DNA of 64,000 nucleotides, from contig NC_022538.1 of NCBI RefSeq assembly GCF_000968055.1, forward strand, positions 1,490,230 through 1,554,229, written 5' to 3'. How positions within the stretch are numbered: position 1 is the first letter of the stretch; every line of letters starts with the position of its first letter. Below, piece by piece: positions 38,608-47,897 of the stretch. Source of the DNA: Alteracholeplasma palmae J233 (GTDB taxonomy: Bacteria; Bacillota_I; Bacilli_A; Acholeplasmatales; Acholeplasmataceae). A program made the translations under genes and the position numbers. The notes under the pieces were generated by a model. It was given only the letters and a program-made list of their open reading frames with translations, did not search any database and was not told the origin of the DNA.

Positions 38608-39805
38608 ATCCATCAATTTCTACTTTATAAAATCTTGGATCTGGTAAAAAGTTATGCGGACTAGTTGGTTTTTTAGTATCATAATTCCAATTTGGATCTT
38701 TTTCACCATGAATTCCCCATCCATTTTTTTGTGCACGGCTAGCTGCATTAAGAACATATCCAAATAAAGGTATATTCTTATATGTTTGTTCTAAATCGCC
38801 TTCTGATACACTTCCTAAATTAAAGTTAATGTCAGACATTCCAGCTCTAACTACCTCATAATTAACTAGTTTTCCATCAACCCACACATAACCTAAATGT
38901 CTACTGTATGTGTCAATTAATTGTCCACCTTTAACTGTTTGTATCCATATTTCCTTATTATTATCCATTGCATCTTTTAAAATGTTGTTAGTAAAGTTAC
39001 TTGCAGGATACCCCCATTCCTGTGCTGTAACATTTGTACCATTCACTTCTCTAGTATCAATTAAATAATAACGCATCTTATAAATATTACCCTCGTCATC
39101 TATAAAATGAGTTGTGTCGCCATCAACATAATTATGTACTTTAACCTTGATAGCTCCGCCTCCACCTTTATTTTCATTTGTTTCATTAACAAAAGGCATA
39201 TTTTTATATTCTTCTAAAAATTGTGGTCCTTCAATTAATTCTTTTTCTGTTTTTACTTCATAATTATCATTTTTCAAATATTGATATTGTCCTTCAGTAT
39301 AAAATATAAAAGAATACTCATCATACTTACTATTAGCGAGCACTGCTGAAGGTTTTCTGATAAGAGTTACATCTCTAGCAAATGGTACAGAATTACCTAT
39401 ATCCCCAAGTATATCAATAATTTTATCATCCTTAACTAAGGCAATGACATCATCGCCATTAAATACTAGTTCTGATGTAGCTAAATCCTTTTTATCATCA
39501 ACAATTTCATTTGTATATTTATCATTGGCAATAACATAGTAATTTTTGGGCTCAATGATTCCGCTTAAGTCTATAGAATAGCCTACTATTTTTTCCCCAT
39601 TTGAATAAATTTCTAATTTATAGTTAGATAGATTAACACTTTCTTCTAAGGGGTTGTATAATTCAATAACATTATCAAACAGTTCAAAAGTCTCATAATA
39701 TTTAGAGATATGTATGTCAGAGCTTGTTGTTACTTCCTGTTCTTTTGTACATGATACCAAGAAAAAACTAAAAATAGCTAGTATCAATAGTGTAAATTTT
39801 TTCAT
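38606..39805 (-). CDS. Lipoprotein with lamin-tail domain and thermonuclease domain
   Basis: 399 residues. The signal peptide ends in lipobox LVSC (residues 16-19). Residues about 30-140 look like a lamin-tail domain (IELYNPLEESVNLSNYKLEIY, then PKNYYVIAN). Residues about 215-370 are an SNase-like nuclease: VDGDTTHF, MRYYLIDTRE (catalytic Arg) and DTYSRHLGYVWVDG (second Arg) are all there. It should therefore be a surface-bound, calcium-dependent nuclease for scavenging nucleic acids. It has its own promoter and terminator, next to the lipoprotein/ABC importer operon. Confidence 0.9.
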   Translation of the reverse strand: MKKFTLLILAIFSFFLVSCTKEQEVTTSSDIHISKYYETFELFDNVIELYNPLEESVNLSNYKLEIYSNGEKIVGYSIDLSGIIEPKNYYVIANDKYTNEIVDDKKDLATSELVFNGDDVIALVKDDKIIDILGDIGNSVPFARDVTLIRKPSAVLANSKYDEYSFIFYTEGQYQYLKNDNYEVKTEKELIEGPQFLEEYKNMPFVNETNENKGGGGAIKVKVHNYVDGDTTHFIDDEGNIYKMRYYLIDTREVNGTNVTAQEWGYPASNFTNNILKDAMDNNKEIWIQTVKGGQLIDTYSRHLGYVWVDGKLVNYEVVRAGMSDINFNLGSVSEGDLEQTYKNIPLFGYVLNAASRAQKNGWGIHGEKDPNWNYDTKKPTSPHNFLPDPRFYKVEIDG

Positions 39806-39838
39806 ATTTTTATTCCTTTCAGTTTCTTTAGCATAACT

Positions 39839-39847
39839 ATTATATCA
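39839..39847 (-). promoter_or_regulatory. Extended -10 promoter of the nuclease lipoprotein gene
   Basis: TGATATAAT is a perfect extended -10, about 35 nt from the start codon. Confidence 0.6.
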
Positions 39848-39880
39848 TAAATCATATAAAAGAAGTCATCCTGGCTAAAT

Positions 39881-39918
39881 AAATAAAAAGCCGAATTTCT
39901 AAGACTAGAATTTCGACT
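39881..39918 (-). terminator. Terminator of the ABC-importer operon
   Basis: AG-CGAA-TTCTA pairs with TAGAA-TTCG-CT (two mismatches) followed by TTTTTATTTATTT on the minus strand. Confidence 0.8.
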
Positions 39919-39956
39919 CTCTAATTATATTTATTTATTCTTTCTTAATCTTATAG

Positions 39957-41861
39957 TTATGCTTTTGGTGTCATATCTATAATTTGATTAGATTGAATTG
40001 GAACAAGTTGAAGATTGCTATTATATGAGCCTAATACTGCAGTTATTTTAACTGTTTTACCTGCTAACAATCTTAAAGATGTAACTTCATCAGCTAAGAC
40101 ATAAACCTTATATGATTTTTCACCTACAGTTACTATGAAGTTTCTATCTTTCTCACTATCACTTGCTTGAGTTAATATTCCTGTAACATCTACTAGTTTT
40201 CCAACAGTTGATGCTACATATGTCTCTTCTGTTAAAGCAATTGGAGTCACTACTTTTGCAGAAGAAACTTTTTTAACTGATACTGTATTTTTACCAACAA
40301 ATTTATACCCTAAATGATTTTTTTCAATTGTAGCAACAATTTCTAATTCATCGCCAACTTTTATTTCTCCGGTTTTGCTTGTTGCAATATAATTTGCGTA
40401 TACTCCACCTTTTTCATCTTGTATATAAAATTCAACGTCAGTTTTAGAAACTCTTAATTGTGTAACTACTCCTTTAAATCTAACAGCTTTATTAATATTT
40501 TCTTCTAATTTATCAAGCGTAATAGTAACATAGTCACCTACATAAACTGTAAACTCTTTAGTTACTGTATTTGCTCCAAGTGTCATTGTCCCTTTTAACT
40601 TAACTTCTGCTCTAATTCCATCTTCAACAGTTACTTTTCCTGTTGCTAAATCAATATATTTAGAATCTGCTGCATTAACTAATTCCCAAGTAATTGGAGT
40701 TTTATATGCTAAACCTTCTGCTGGAAGTTTAATTGTATCATTTTTAGGGAAGTTTACTGTAGATAATGTGAATCCATAATCTGCTAAATATTTACCTGCA
40801 TCGTCAATTGCTTGTGGTGCCTCAATTTTTTGAATTGAGAAACTAAATACTGGTTTTGAAACACCTGTAGTAAGTGCTCTATTATCTCTTAACTCACGAA
40901 CTGTTGCAGTAATTGTTACAACTTTTCCGTTGTAATCAGCTAGTTTTTCATGATTTTTTTGTTTATAGTAACTTAGTACAAAATTTGCATCTGGGTTATA
41001 TTTCCCACTTTCGTCAGTTCCAACTAATGTTGTAATATAATTTGCTCCTCCAGTAAAATCTGGTCTCATAACAACTCTAGCAGTAAATTTAACTAATTGT
41101 AATAATTCTGATGATGATTTAGCTTCTTTAACTTTTTGTTTACCAGCATCAGTACTAATATTTACATCTAAGAAATTATAAGTTTTTAAACTAATTTCTT
41201 TTGCTGTTACAGGTTGATCAACTTCTTTTACAACAAACCCTGCATTTGAAACTTGGAATGCATCATAATATATTGCAGCATCACCAATTAAAGTTCCTTT
41301 ATCTCCAACCTCTAATCCTACTGGAGTTGTAAATACTAATGTCACATCTGTTCCATCAGTTACATAATATGCATCATCATCAATTCCGACAATAGTTACA
41401 TTTTCTAACTTAACTGGAATTGTTGTTGGTTGATCTTTTCCACCAATTTCTAATGCTCTTAATGCTTGAATATTACTTATAACTCTTAAATCTTCTGGAA
41501 GGCTTGGTACTTTAATTGTGAATTTTTTATCTTCTTTTAATTTACCTAATGTAACTGTTGCAACTAAATCTACTGTTTTTTCACCTTCACTGTGTAAAGG
41601 CTGTTCGATAATAGCATATATCGTACCTTTTCTATCTTTGATTTCTGCAACTTTTGTGTTGTTAGAAGTCCATACAGCCTTAGCACCATGTGCTAAATCA
41701 GTTGTTAATTCAAAGCTAGCTTTAACGTTATTAGCATCTGTTACCGCTAAATCTAATCTATCTAGTGCATCTTTTAAATCTTCCGTGTTGCCATCTTTAG
41801 TACAAGCAACTAGCGTTATACTTAGTAACAACGCAGTTATCATTGTTAATATTTTTTTCAT
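39957..41861 (-). CDS. Large multi-domain lipoprotein with Ig-like and OB-fold-like modules
   Basis: 634 residues; lipobox LVAC at about residues 17-20. A bacterial Ig-like stretch (residues about 30-120, containing AVWTSNNTKVAEI) and another near 355-445 alternate with segments resembling OB-folds (NVTIVGIDDDAYYVTDG near 153; VRFKGVVTQLRV...VEFYIQDEKGG near 460; VDVTGILTQASD near 565). Such OB modules occur in secreted nucleases like YhcR, but no nuclease motif is seen here. It is the last gene of the importer operon, 26 nt after the solute-binding protein, so it may present substrate to it. Confidence 0.75.
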   Translation of the reverse strand: MKKILTMITALLLSITLVACTKDGNTEDLKDALDRLDLAVTDANNVKASFELTTDLAHGAKAVWTSNNTKVAEIKDRKGTIYAIIEQPLHSEGEKTVDLVATVTLGKLKEDKKFTIKVPSLPEDLRVISNIQALRALEIGGKDQPTTIPVKLENVTIVGIDDDAYYVTDGTDVTLVFTTPVGLEVGDKGTLIGDAAIYYDAFQVSNAGFVVKEVDQPVTAKEISLKTYNFLDVNISTDAGKQKVKEAKSSSELLQLVKFTARVVMRPDFTGGANYITTLVGTDESGKYNPDANFVLSYYKQKNHEKLADYNGKVVTITATVRELRDNRALTTGVSKPVFSFSIQKIEAPQAIDDAGKYLADYGFTLSTVNFPKNDTIKLPAEGLAYKTPITWELVNAADSKYIDLATGKVTVEDGIRAEVKLKGTMTLGANTVTKEFTVYVGDYVTITLDKLEENINKAVRFKGVVTQLRVSKTDVEFYIQDEKGGVYANYIATSKTGEIKVGDELEIVATIEKNHLGYKFVGKNTVSVKKVSSAKVVTPIALTEETYVASTVGKLVDVTGILTQASDSEKDRNFIVTVGEKSYKVYVLADEVTSLRLLAGKTVKITAVLGSYNSNLQLVPIQSNQIIDMTPKA

Positions 41862-41887
41862 GTATTCGATTCTCCTTTTATTTTATA

Positions 41888-43222
41888 TTACGAAATAACT
41901 TCTTGATATGCTTTAGCAAATATTGAATCTAGATTAGCATCTTTTTCAAATGCTTTTGAGAAAATAGTTCCTACTTCTTGTCTAGTTTTCGCTGATTTAT
42001 CAAATGCTGCTGATGTAAAGAAATAATTTGATTGGCTTTGAGCTAATTTCAGAACATCTATAAATACTTGTTGTTTCTTATCGTTATTAGGATTGGATAA
42101 ATATGTTTTATATGTCTCATTTTCAAATGCTGATAATCTAACTGGTGAATAACCTGATGCCATTGACCATCTAGCAGTTTGATCTGTATCTGTAATATAT
42201 TTTAAGAATCTCCAAGCTGCGAGAACTTGGTTTTGATCTCTATTTTTGAATAAGTTAATATTTGGTCCTTGTTGGATCATTTTTCTATTATCTACGTCAA
42301 ATTGAGGAATTGGTGCAACACCAACATCGAAAGGATTTTCATTTCCAGGAATATTATATTTTGTTCCACCAGTTGAACCGATTGACATAAATATTTCTCC
42401 TGCAACAAATTTATTTGATGTATTTGATCCACCCAATTGATCTTTAGTTGTAAATAACCCATCAAAGTACAAGTTTCTGAAATATTCAACCATTGCTTTT
42501 GACTGCTCATTATTAAACAGAATTTCACCTTGTCCATTAGCATTAATGTTAGTATATGGTGCTTTTCTCTGTGCAGATGCCGTGATAAATAGGTTATCTG
42601 GTGAGTCATATCCTACTGGAATATATTTCTTATCAGCATATTCTGACTTAGCTTTAATTGCTTCACCTACTGCTCTAACATCATCCCATGTAACTGGAAC
42701 TTCTAATCCATTTTCAGTAAAGAATGTTTTATTATAAAACATCGCTTCTGTAGATTTACTAAATGGCAAACTATATAAAGTTCCTTTTGCATCATAAGTT
42801 TTTCCTTCTGCCCAGTATCCTGGAACGAAGTCTGCTATTTCTTCTGGACTAAGCCCATATTGTGGGTCATTTATTAATTCATCTAACGGTTGAACTACAT
42901 TTCTTCTTAGGTAACCAGCAACGTGATCATTATAACTATATGTTAAATGTGGTTCATTTCCTGCTGATATTGCAGTACCTACTGCTGAATTTAATTCTCC
43001 ATAACCACCTTTTGAAACATGGACAATTCTATATTCTTTATTTTCAGGTAATGCTTCCCATTCTTTAATAAAGGCTTCTAGAAGTGCTTGTCCTCCTTCT
43101 TCAGGTTTTGCAGTTTTTCCCATTGTATGCCAAAATACGATTTTGGTTCTATTATCGGATTCACATGCTACTAATACTAAAGCTGCTAATATAACAGTTA
43201 TTAGTGAAAATATTTTTTTCAT
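41888..43222 (-). CDS. ABC importer solute-binding lipoprotein (UgpB-like)
   Basis: 444 residues, lipobox LVAC at about residues 17-20. The family-1 solute-binding fold is clear: IVFWHTMG near residue 29, GNEPHLTYSYNDH near 88, PFSKSTEAMFYNKTFF near 150 and AAWRFLKYITD near 343. The closest type is UgpB (glycerol-3-phosphate and related phosphodiesters), but sugar binders are similar. Cluster XX-type permeases and ATPase precede it. Confidence 0.9.
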   Translation of the reverse strand: MKKIFSLITVILAALVLVACESDNRTKIVFWHTMGKTAKPEEGGQALLEAFIKEWEALPENKEYRIVHVSKGGYGELNSAVGTAISAGNEPHLTYSYNDHVAGYLRRNVVQPLDELINDPQYGLSPEEIADFVPGYWAEGKTYDAKGTLYSLPFSKSTEAMFYNKTFFTENGLEVPVTWDDVRAVGEAIKAKSEYADKKYIPVGYDSPDNLFITASAQRKAPYTNINANGQGEILFNNEQSKAMVEYFRNLYFDGLFTTKDQLGGSNTSNKFVAGEIFMSIGSTGGTKYNIPGNENPFDVGVAPIPQFDVDNRKMIQQGPNINLFKNRDQNQVLAAWRFLKYITDTDQTARWSMASGYSPVRLSAFENETYKTYLSNPNNDKKQQVFIDVLKLAQSQSNYFFTSAAFDKSAKTRQEVGTIFSKAFEKDANLDSIFAKAYQEVIS

Positions 43223-43238
43223 GTATTCTTTCTCCTTT

Positions 43239-44132
43239 TTAACCTTTTATTCCACTTCTTGATACACCAGTCATGATATATTTTCTAAATACCATAAATA
43301 GAATTAAAAGTGGTACGGTTACAATAATTGTGGCTGCCATTTGAAGATGGAATGACGTATTTCCAGTATCACTATTTGTAAATGCTGATCTTAATCCATT
43401 AGTGATTAATCTGAAATTATCATTTGCTACTAAATTCGGCCATGCGTATGAGTTCCATGTACCCATGATCTTCAAAATAACGATTGTAATGATGCTTGAC
43501 TTAGCCATTGGAACCATAACTTTCCAAAGATACTTCCAGTCTCCTACACCATCTACTTTTGCTGCATAATATAATTCATTTGGCACTTGTCTAAATGTAT
43601 TTCTTAACAAATAAACATTCGCTACTGATACTAAAAACGGTATGATCATTGCATAATAAGGTCCGCCTAAAACTCTAGCGCCTCCACCCGGATCTACCCA
43701 ACCAAGTTTAGAAACTGTAATATAGTTTGTTAGAACCATCATTTCTCCTGGTATCATCATCGTTGCTAATAAAATGGTAAATATAAGGTCTCTTCCTTTA
43801 AACTGTAGTCTTGAAAGAGCAAATGCCATTAATATCGCAAAGAATGTTCCAAACACTGTTGAAACTGCAGCTACTATAATTGTATTGATAAAGTATCTAA
43901 TTAGATTTGCTTTTTCTAATGCTTCACTAAAGTTTTGCCATATTAGCTCCTTTGGAAACAGAGTTGGTGGTGATAATTCAACTTCAGTCGCAGATTTAAG
44001 TGCAGTTATAACCATCCAATAAAACGGTATAATCATGATTAACGCCATAATACCTAAGAAAGTATATACAAGTGTTTTTTGGATGATATTAGCTGTTCTT
44101 TGATTTTTTAATTGTTTTTGACTTTCTGTCAT
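43239..44132 (-). CDS. ABC importer permease (UgpE/MalG type)
   Basis: 297 residues with six membrane segments. The EAA loop is seen as YYAAKVDGVGDWKYLWKVMVPM, here cited by its core AAKVDGVGDW near residue 190. It pairs with the permease encoded just upstream. The 17-nt gap to the solute-binding gene indicates one transcript. Confidence 0.93.
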   Translation of the reverse strand: MTESQKQLKNQRTANIIQKTLVYTFLGIMALIMIIPFYWMVITALKSATEVELSPPTLFPKELIWQNFSEALEKANLIRYFINTIIVAAVSTVFGTFFAILMAFALSRLQFKGRDLIFTILLATMMIPGEMMVLTNYITVSKLGWVDPGGGARVLGGPYYAMIIPFLVSVANVYLLRNTFRQVPNELYYAAKVDGVGDWKYLWKVMVPMAKSSIITIVILKIMGTWNSYAWPNLVANDNFRLITNGLRSAFTNSDTGNTSFHLQMAATIIVTVPLLILFMVFRKYIMTGVSRSGIKG

Positions 44133-44149
44133 TATATAATATCCTCCTT

Positions 44150-45100
44150 TTAGTAGTGTACTCTCTTTTTACTTACATATAAGTTAATTGCTGTAAAGGT
44201 CATAATTATTGCAAATAATATTACTGAAGCGGCTGCTCCTAAGGCATATGCATCAGTTCCCGAAGGTCCACCATATGCAGTTAGTGGATTTAATTGATTA
44301 TAAACAAATCCAACAACAGTCTGTATTTCTTTAGTTTTTGACCAATCTCCACCAAATATACCAATTACAGAATCATATGTTTTAAATGCTCCAATAAAAG
44401 ATGTAATTAAAACGTATGAAATAATTGGTGATAATAATGGAATTGTTATTTTTCTAAAAACTTTATTCTTAGGGGTTGAATCAATTTTAGCTGCGTCATA
44501 GTATTGTTTTCCAATACTTTGAAGCCCTCCAATAAACAATAAAATTTTAAATGGCAATGCATTCCATATAATATAAATTTGTAATACTAACATTTTGTTA
44601 AACGTTGTTGAGGCTGCAACACCATTAACTGCATCTCCAGAATTAATCCAGTTTACTGGATCTATCCCAAACATTCCTAAAAATGAGTTTACTAGACCTG
44701 AATCCAAATTAAATAGGACTGCAAATACCATACCAATTGCTATAGTATTTGTTACATATGGTAAGAAAAATATAGTTTGAAATATTTTTTGTAATGGTTT
44801 TATTGAGTTTAAAGCTACAGCTATTAATAATGCTAATATTGTAGAAATTGGCACTGATATAAAAACCACTATTAAAGTATTCACTAATGTTGTTTTAAAC
44901 CATGGAAAATCGCTAAATAATAAATAACCAAAATGTGAAAATCCAAAATTAAAACTAAACTGATGAAAACTGTCATCATACCCTTGGTCAAATGCAATAA
45001 GCATAGTTCGTATTAAAGGGTAAAAAGTAAATATTGCCATCAAAAGCAGAGGAACTCCTAAATAGAGCCATGCATGATAGTCTTTTTTACGCTCTAACAT
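44150..45100 (-). CDS. ABC importer permease (UgpA/MalF type)
   Basis: 316 residues, six membrane segments; EAA loop core YYDAAKIDSTPKNKVFRKI near residue 205. Its ATG overlaps the ATPase stop by one base, so the two are coupled. Confidence 0.93.
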   Translation of the reverse strand: MLERKKDYHAWLYLGVPLLLMAIFTFYPLIRTMLIAFDQGYDDSFHQFSFNFGFSHFGYLLFSDFPWFKTTLVNTLIVVFISVPISTILALLIAVALNSIKPLQKIFQTIFFLPYVTNTIAIGMVFAVLFNLDSGLVNSFLGMFGIDPVNWINSGDAVNGVAASTTFNKMLVLQIYIIWNALPFKILLFIGGLQSIGKQYYDAAKIDSTPKNKVFRKITIPLLSPIISYVLITSFIGAFKTYDSVIGIFGGDWSKTKEIQTVVGFVYNQLNPLTAYGGPSGTDAYALGAAASVILFAIIMTFTAINLYVSKKRVHY

Positions 45101-46173
45101 TAAAGCACCCTCTCTCCGGTTTCTTTGTTAAATACATAACATTTTTCTTTTTTAATATTAAATTTTGTAGTTGATGGCGTAACTCCATTTTGATCTTGTA
45201 AAATGATTCTAAATGTTGGATTAATTGCATTTTCTTGATGCGCAATTAACGCTAAGTCTCTACCAATATTTTCAATGAAATCATAAGATACTTTTAGTTT
45301 ACCCTTTTCTGCTGGTTCATAACCTTCAGGTCTAATCGCTATAAACGCTTCAACTTCTGTTTCTTCTAATTCTTTTGATGAGAATATAGTTGTTTTACCA
45401 ATTTTAACTTTTCCTTTTGAAACTGAACCATTGTAAACTGCAATAGGTGGAGTTCCTAAGAATTTAGCTACAAATAAGTTAGTTGGATTTTCATATACTT
45501 CTTGTGGTCCGCCTATTTGTTTAACAACACCTTTTTCCATTAAAACTATTTCATCACTAATACTCATAGCTTCTTCTTGGTCGTGTGTAACGAAGATTGT
45601 TGTAATTCCTGTTTCTCTTTGAATACGTTTGATTTCTTCTCTTGTTTGTAAACGAAGTCTCGCATCTAAGTTTGATAGTGGTTCATCTAGTAATAAAACT
45701 TTTGGTTTTTTTACTAATGCACGAGCGATAGCAACACGTTGTTGTTGTCCACCTGATAATTGCCCTGGTTTTTTATCTAATTGATCTTCAATACCAACAA
45801 GTTTAGCCATTTCTAATGTTAATGCTTTTGCTTCTTCTTTTGGTACTTTTAAATTTTCTAATGGGAACATAATATTTTGACGAATTGTCATATGTGGGTA
45901 TAAGGCGTAGTTTTGGAATACTAACCCAATTCCTCTTTTTTCAGGAGCAAGATCAGTTACATCATCTTCTCCAAAGAAAATTTTTCCTCCTGTTGGATTT
46001 AATAATCCTGCAATCATATATAAAGTGGTTGACTTTCCACATCCTGATGGTCCTAGTAATCCTACTAATTTTCCAGAAGGAATTGTTATTGTCATATCAT
46101 CTACTGCACGTGTTTCACTTTTAGATTTAGCATCTGTAAACACTTTTGTAAGATTCTCTAATCTAATTTCCAT
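45100..46173 (-). CDS. ABC importer ATPase (UgpC/MalK type)
   Basis: 357 residues. Walker A GPSGCGKST near residue 40, signature LSGGQQQRVAIARAL near 137, Walker B VLLLDEPLSNLD near 158, His-loop VTHDQEEA. A C-terminal regulatory TOBE/OB region follows (about 240-357), as in sugar and glycerol-phosphate importers. First gene of the operon; ribosome-binding site AAAAGGAG. The promoter lies 180 nt upstream, behind a leader peptide and terminators. Confidence 0.96.
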   Translation of the reverse strand: MEIRLENLTKVFTDAKSKSETRAVDDMTITIPSGKLVGLLGPSGCGKSTTLYMIAGLLNPTGGKIFFGEDDVTDLAPEKRGIGLVFQNYALYPHMTIRQNIMFPLENLKVPKEEAKALTLEMAKLVGIEDQLDKKPGQLSGGQQQRVAIARALVKKPKVLLLDEPLSNLDARLRLQTREEIKRIQRETGITTIFVTHDQEEAMSISDEIVLMEKGVVKQIGGPQEVYENPTNLFVAKFLGTPPIAVYNGSVSKGKVKIGKTTIFSSKELEETEVEAFIAIRPEGYEPAEKGKLKVSYDFIENIGRDLALIAHQENAINPTFRIILQDQNGVTPSTTKFNIKKEKCYVFNKETGERVL

Positions 46174-46213
46174 AGTTCAAAAACTCCTTTTTATTTTTTG
46201 CTCTTAATGGTAC

Positions 46214-46241
46214 AAAAAAAACCGCACATCCACTATATGCG
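46214..46241 (-). terminator. Attenuator-type terminator in the importer leader
   Basis: CGCATA and TGTGCG pair (one G-T) around a 7-nt loop, followed by TTTTTTTT, 40 nt before the ATPase start. The leader-peptide stop codon TAG lies in the hairpin, as in transcription attenuators. Confidence 0.7.
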
Positions 46242-46325
46242 ATTTAGAAAGTACAAAAAATCAACGAGCTCCTCGTTTTGAATTGAGTTGGTTATATTAT
46301 TTGGCTCTACATATGTAAAATACAT
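46233..46325 (-). CDS. 30-residue putative leader peptide of the ABC-importer operon
   Basis: ATG is preceded by TTGGAGG at 9-nt spacing, a stronger signal than that of the ATPase gene itself. The peptide begins MYFTYVEPNN and ends VDFLYFLNRI, with an aromatic/Leu-rich end but no run of one amino acid. It lies between the promoter and two terminator-like hairpins, with its last codons inside the second one. It may instead be a free-standing small protein. Nothing like it is known to me. Confidence 0.55.
   Translation of the reverse strand: MYFTYVEPNNITNSIQNEELVDFLYFLNRI
46255..46277 (-). terminator. First terminator-like hairpin within the leader peptide
   Basis: AACGAG-GAG-CTCGTT (6 bp, 3-nt loop) followed by GATTTTTTG on the minus strand, inside the leader-peptide coding sequence. 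Confidence 0.5.
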
Positions 46326-46355
46326 GTTTAGTAACCTCCAAGTTATTCCTTATTT

Positions 46356-46384
46356 ATTATATGTTATCTTATATAAATTTACAA
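46356..46384 (-). promoter_or_regulatory. Promoter of the ABC-importer operon
   Basis: TTGTAA and TATAAT with a 17-nt spacer; transcription would start near 46349, giving a leader of about 175 nt. Confidence 0.7.
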
Positions 46385-46448
46385 GGAAAATTGCTAATTA
46401 TGACTATCTAATATTGTAAAATTTTGGTAAATTTTTTATATTATATAA

Positions 46449-46464
46449 TTGTAAGCGTTTTTAA
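46449..46464. promoter_or_regulatory. Candidate cre (CcpA) site upstream of the importer operon
   Basis: TTGTAAGCGTTTTTAA matches WTGNAARCGNWWWCAW at 15 of 16 positions. It lies about 100 nt upstream of the promoter given above; a second -10-like TATAAT directly next to it could form an alternative promoter blocked by the site. Confidence 0.6.
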
Positions 46465-46976
46465 CTGGGATTTAATTATAATGCAGTATTTATGTTTTGT
46501 CAAGTCACTTAAACATATCCAATTTATACAATTTTGTATCCATATTGATTTCAATGATTATATGCCTAAATAGATTAATTTTAAATAAGTTTATAGTTTT
46601 GATAAAAAAACTTAACACCATAACCTTTAATATTTTTTGTGAACAAAAGTTATATATGAATTGGTATCAATTTATTTCTATACTCATTTCAATTACCTAT
46701 TGTAAAAATGGAATGTCAACAACAAATTAACCCTTCCATAGACTATTTATTCGGAAATTCTATGCAAAGGGAAGCGTCCCATTTTTAATTCTTTTAAATC
46801 CCCAGTTTAAAATTATACATCCGTAACATCGCTAGTATTTCTAAGGTATTCAATTTTCTATTGTACACAATGTTAAAAAGATATTCCTTCTTGTTTTTAT
46901 TATCTTTAACAGACATGAAAAGCTATTTCAATGATATGTTTTAACCTTTTTAGCCCACAATAAACGTATGCACTAA
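46465..46976. other. About 510 bp without a supported gene
   Basis: AT-rich with a few GC-richer patches. It holds an imperfect hairpin near 46733-46775 (CTTCC and CATAGA pairing with TCTATG and GGAAG). A 77-codon plus-strand frame at 46497-46730 has no ribosome-binding site and no recognisable sequence. This marks the left side of the accessory region. Confidence 0.55.
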
Positions 46977-47483
46977 TTATGAAGCATCAAAAACTAATTT
47001 TTTGACCTCATATAAAGCAATAAGTTCTCTATGTGCAATTTCATTTAAATTGTTGTTTTTAATTGCCTTTTCATTTATCTTAATGGCATCATTAATTTCA
47101 ATAAATTCAGCTTTGAAATTCAGATCAATTTCATATCCTTGCAATGATGTTTGGCCCTTTTTGTTTTCAACTTCAACCAAAAAATAATCCGATTTCATGC
47201 TAAATAAAACAGATTTGTTATCTTGACTAGGAGCTGTAACTGTAATAACTCCGAATACTTTGTATTTGGAAATGTTATATCCGGTCTCCTCTTTTATCTC
47301 TCTTCTTAACGCATCATACGCAGTTTCATTTACCTCTACACCACCCCCAGGCAGTTTAACTTCCTCATTGTCACTTTTCAATACAAGAATCTTTGTGCCT
47401 CTTAAAATAACTGCTCTTACTGCACTTCTATCTATTTTCTTTTTTATGGAATTAGTTCCAATACTTAAATCATAGTTAAACAT
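46977..47483 (-). CDS. NUDIX hydrolase
   Basis: 168 residues. The Nudix box is complete: GGGVEVNETAYDALRREIKEE then TGY (G-x5-E-x7-R-E-x2-E-E-x-G), starting near residue 46. It hydrolyses a nucleoside-diphosphate-linked compound; the substrate is unknown. It lies 414 nt beyond the exporter gene on the same strand, so it may or may not belong to the cluster. If the cluster makes a nucleotide-activated product, a NUDIX enzyme would be a fitting partner. Confidence 0.88.
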   Translation of the reverse strand: MFNYDLSIGTNSIKKKIDRSAVRAVILRGTKILVLKSDNEEVKLPGGGVEVNETAYDALRREIKEETGYNISKYKVFGVITVTAPSQDNKSVLFSMKSDYFLVEVENKKGQTSLQGYEIDLNFKAEFIEINDAIKINEKAIKNNNLNEIAHRELIALYEVKKLVFDAS

Positions 47484-47897
47484 TTCTAGTTTGTATACTC
47501 AATAGTATAATCATATTAACTTTGAATATACTTTCCTTTCATTTAATTTTATTACTACAATATTAATAGACGCTGTAGATTTGGGTCTTTTTTTATAGTT
47601 AGGCTATCATAGGAGATTTAGCATGCGTTTCTCCTATTCAATCTTATTTTAAAGTATCCTTTATTCTGACTTAAATCCTTTTTTATACTCTACAAGTTCT
47701 TCAAGTAGAATAACACTATTATATTTTATTCTAGTAAAAACGCTGATATTAACAGAGTATAGCTTTTCAAATATTACTCTTCCCTTCATAGAGTCCAGAG
47801 ATTTCTTTCTTCGTTAATCTTACTTTACGTTTCTTTCAATGCCAAAACTATAAATTATGTAAGTTTATTCTATAAAATCACAACATTTCTCTAGTAT
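47484..47897. other. 414-bp gap between the exporter and NUDIX genes
   Basis: It contains a hairpin TAGGAGA/TCTCCTA at about 47609-47637, possibly the cluster's terminator. A 42-codon minus-strand frame at 47661-47789 has no ribosome-binding site and no recognised similarity, so I do not call it a gene. Confidence 0.5.

Noticed and set aside
46497..46730. 77-codon plus-strand open frame in the gap upstream of the importer operon
   Set aside because: No ribosome-binding site, composition of random AT-rich DNA, and no recognisable motif.
47661..47789. 42-codon minus-strand frame downstream of the exporter
   Set aside because: No ribosome-binding site and no similarity; kept only as a note in the gap description.
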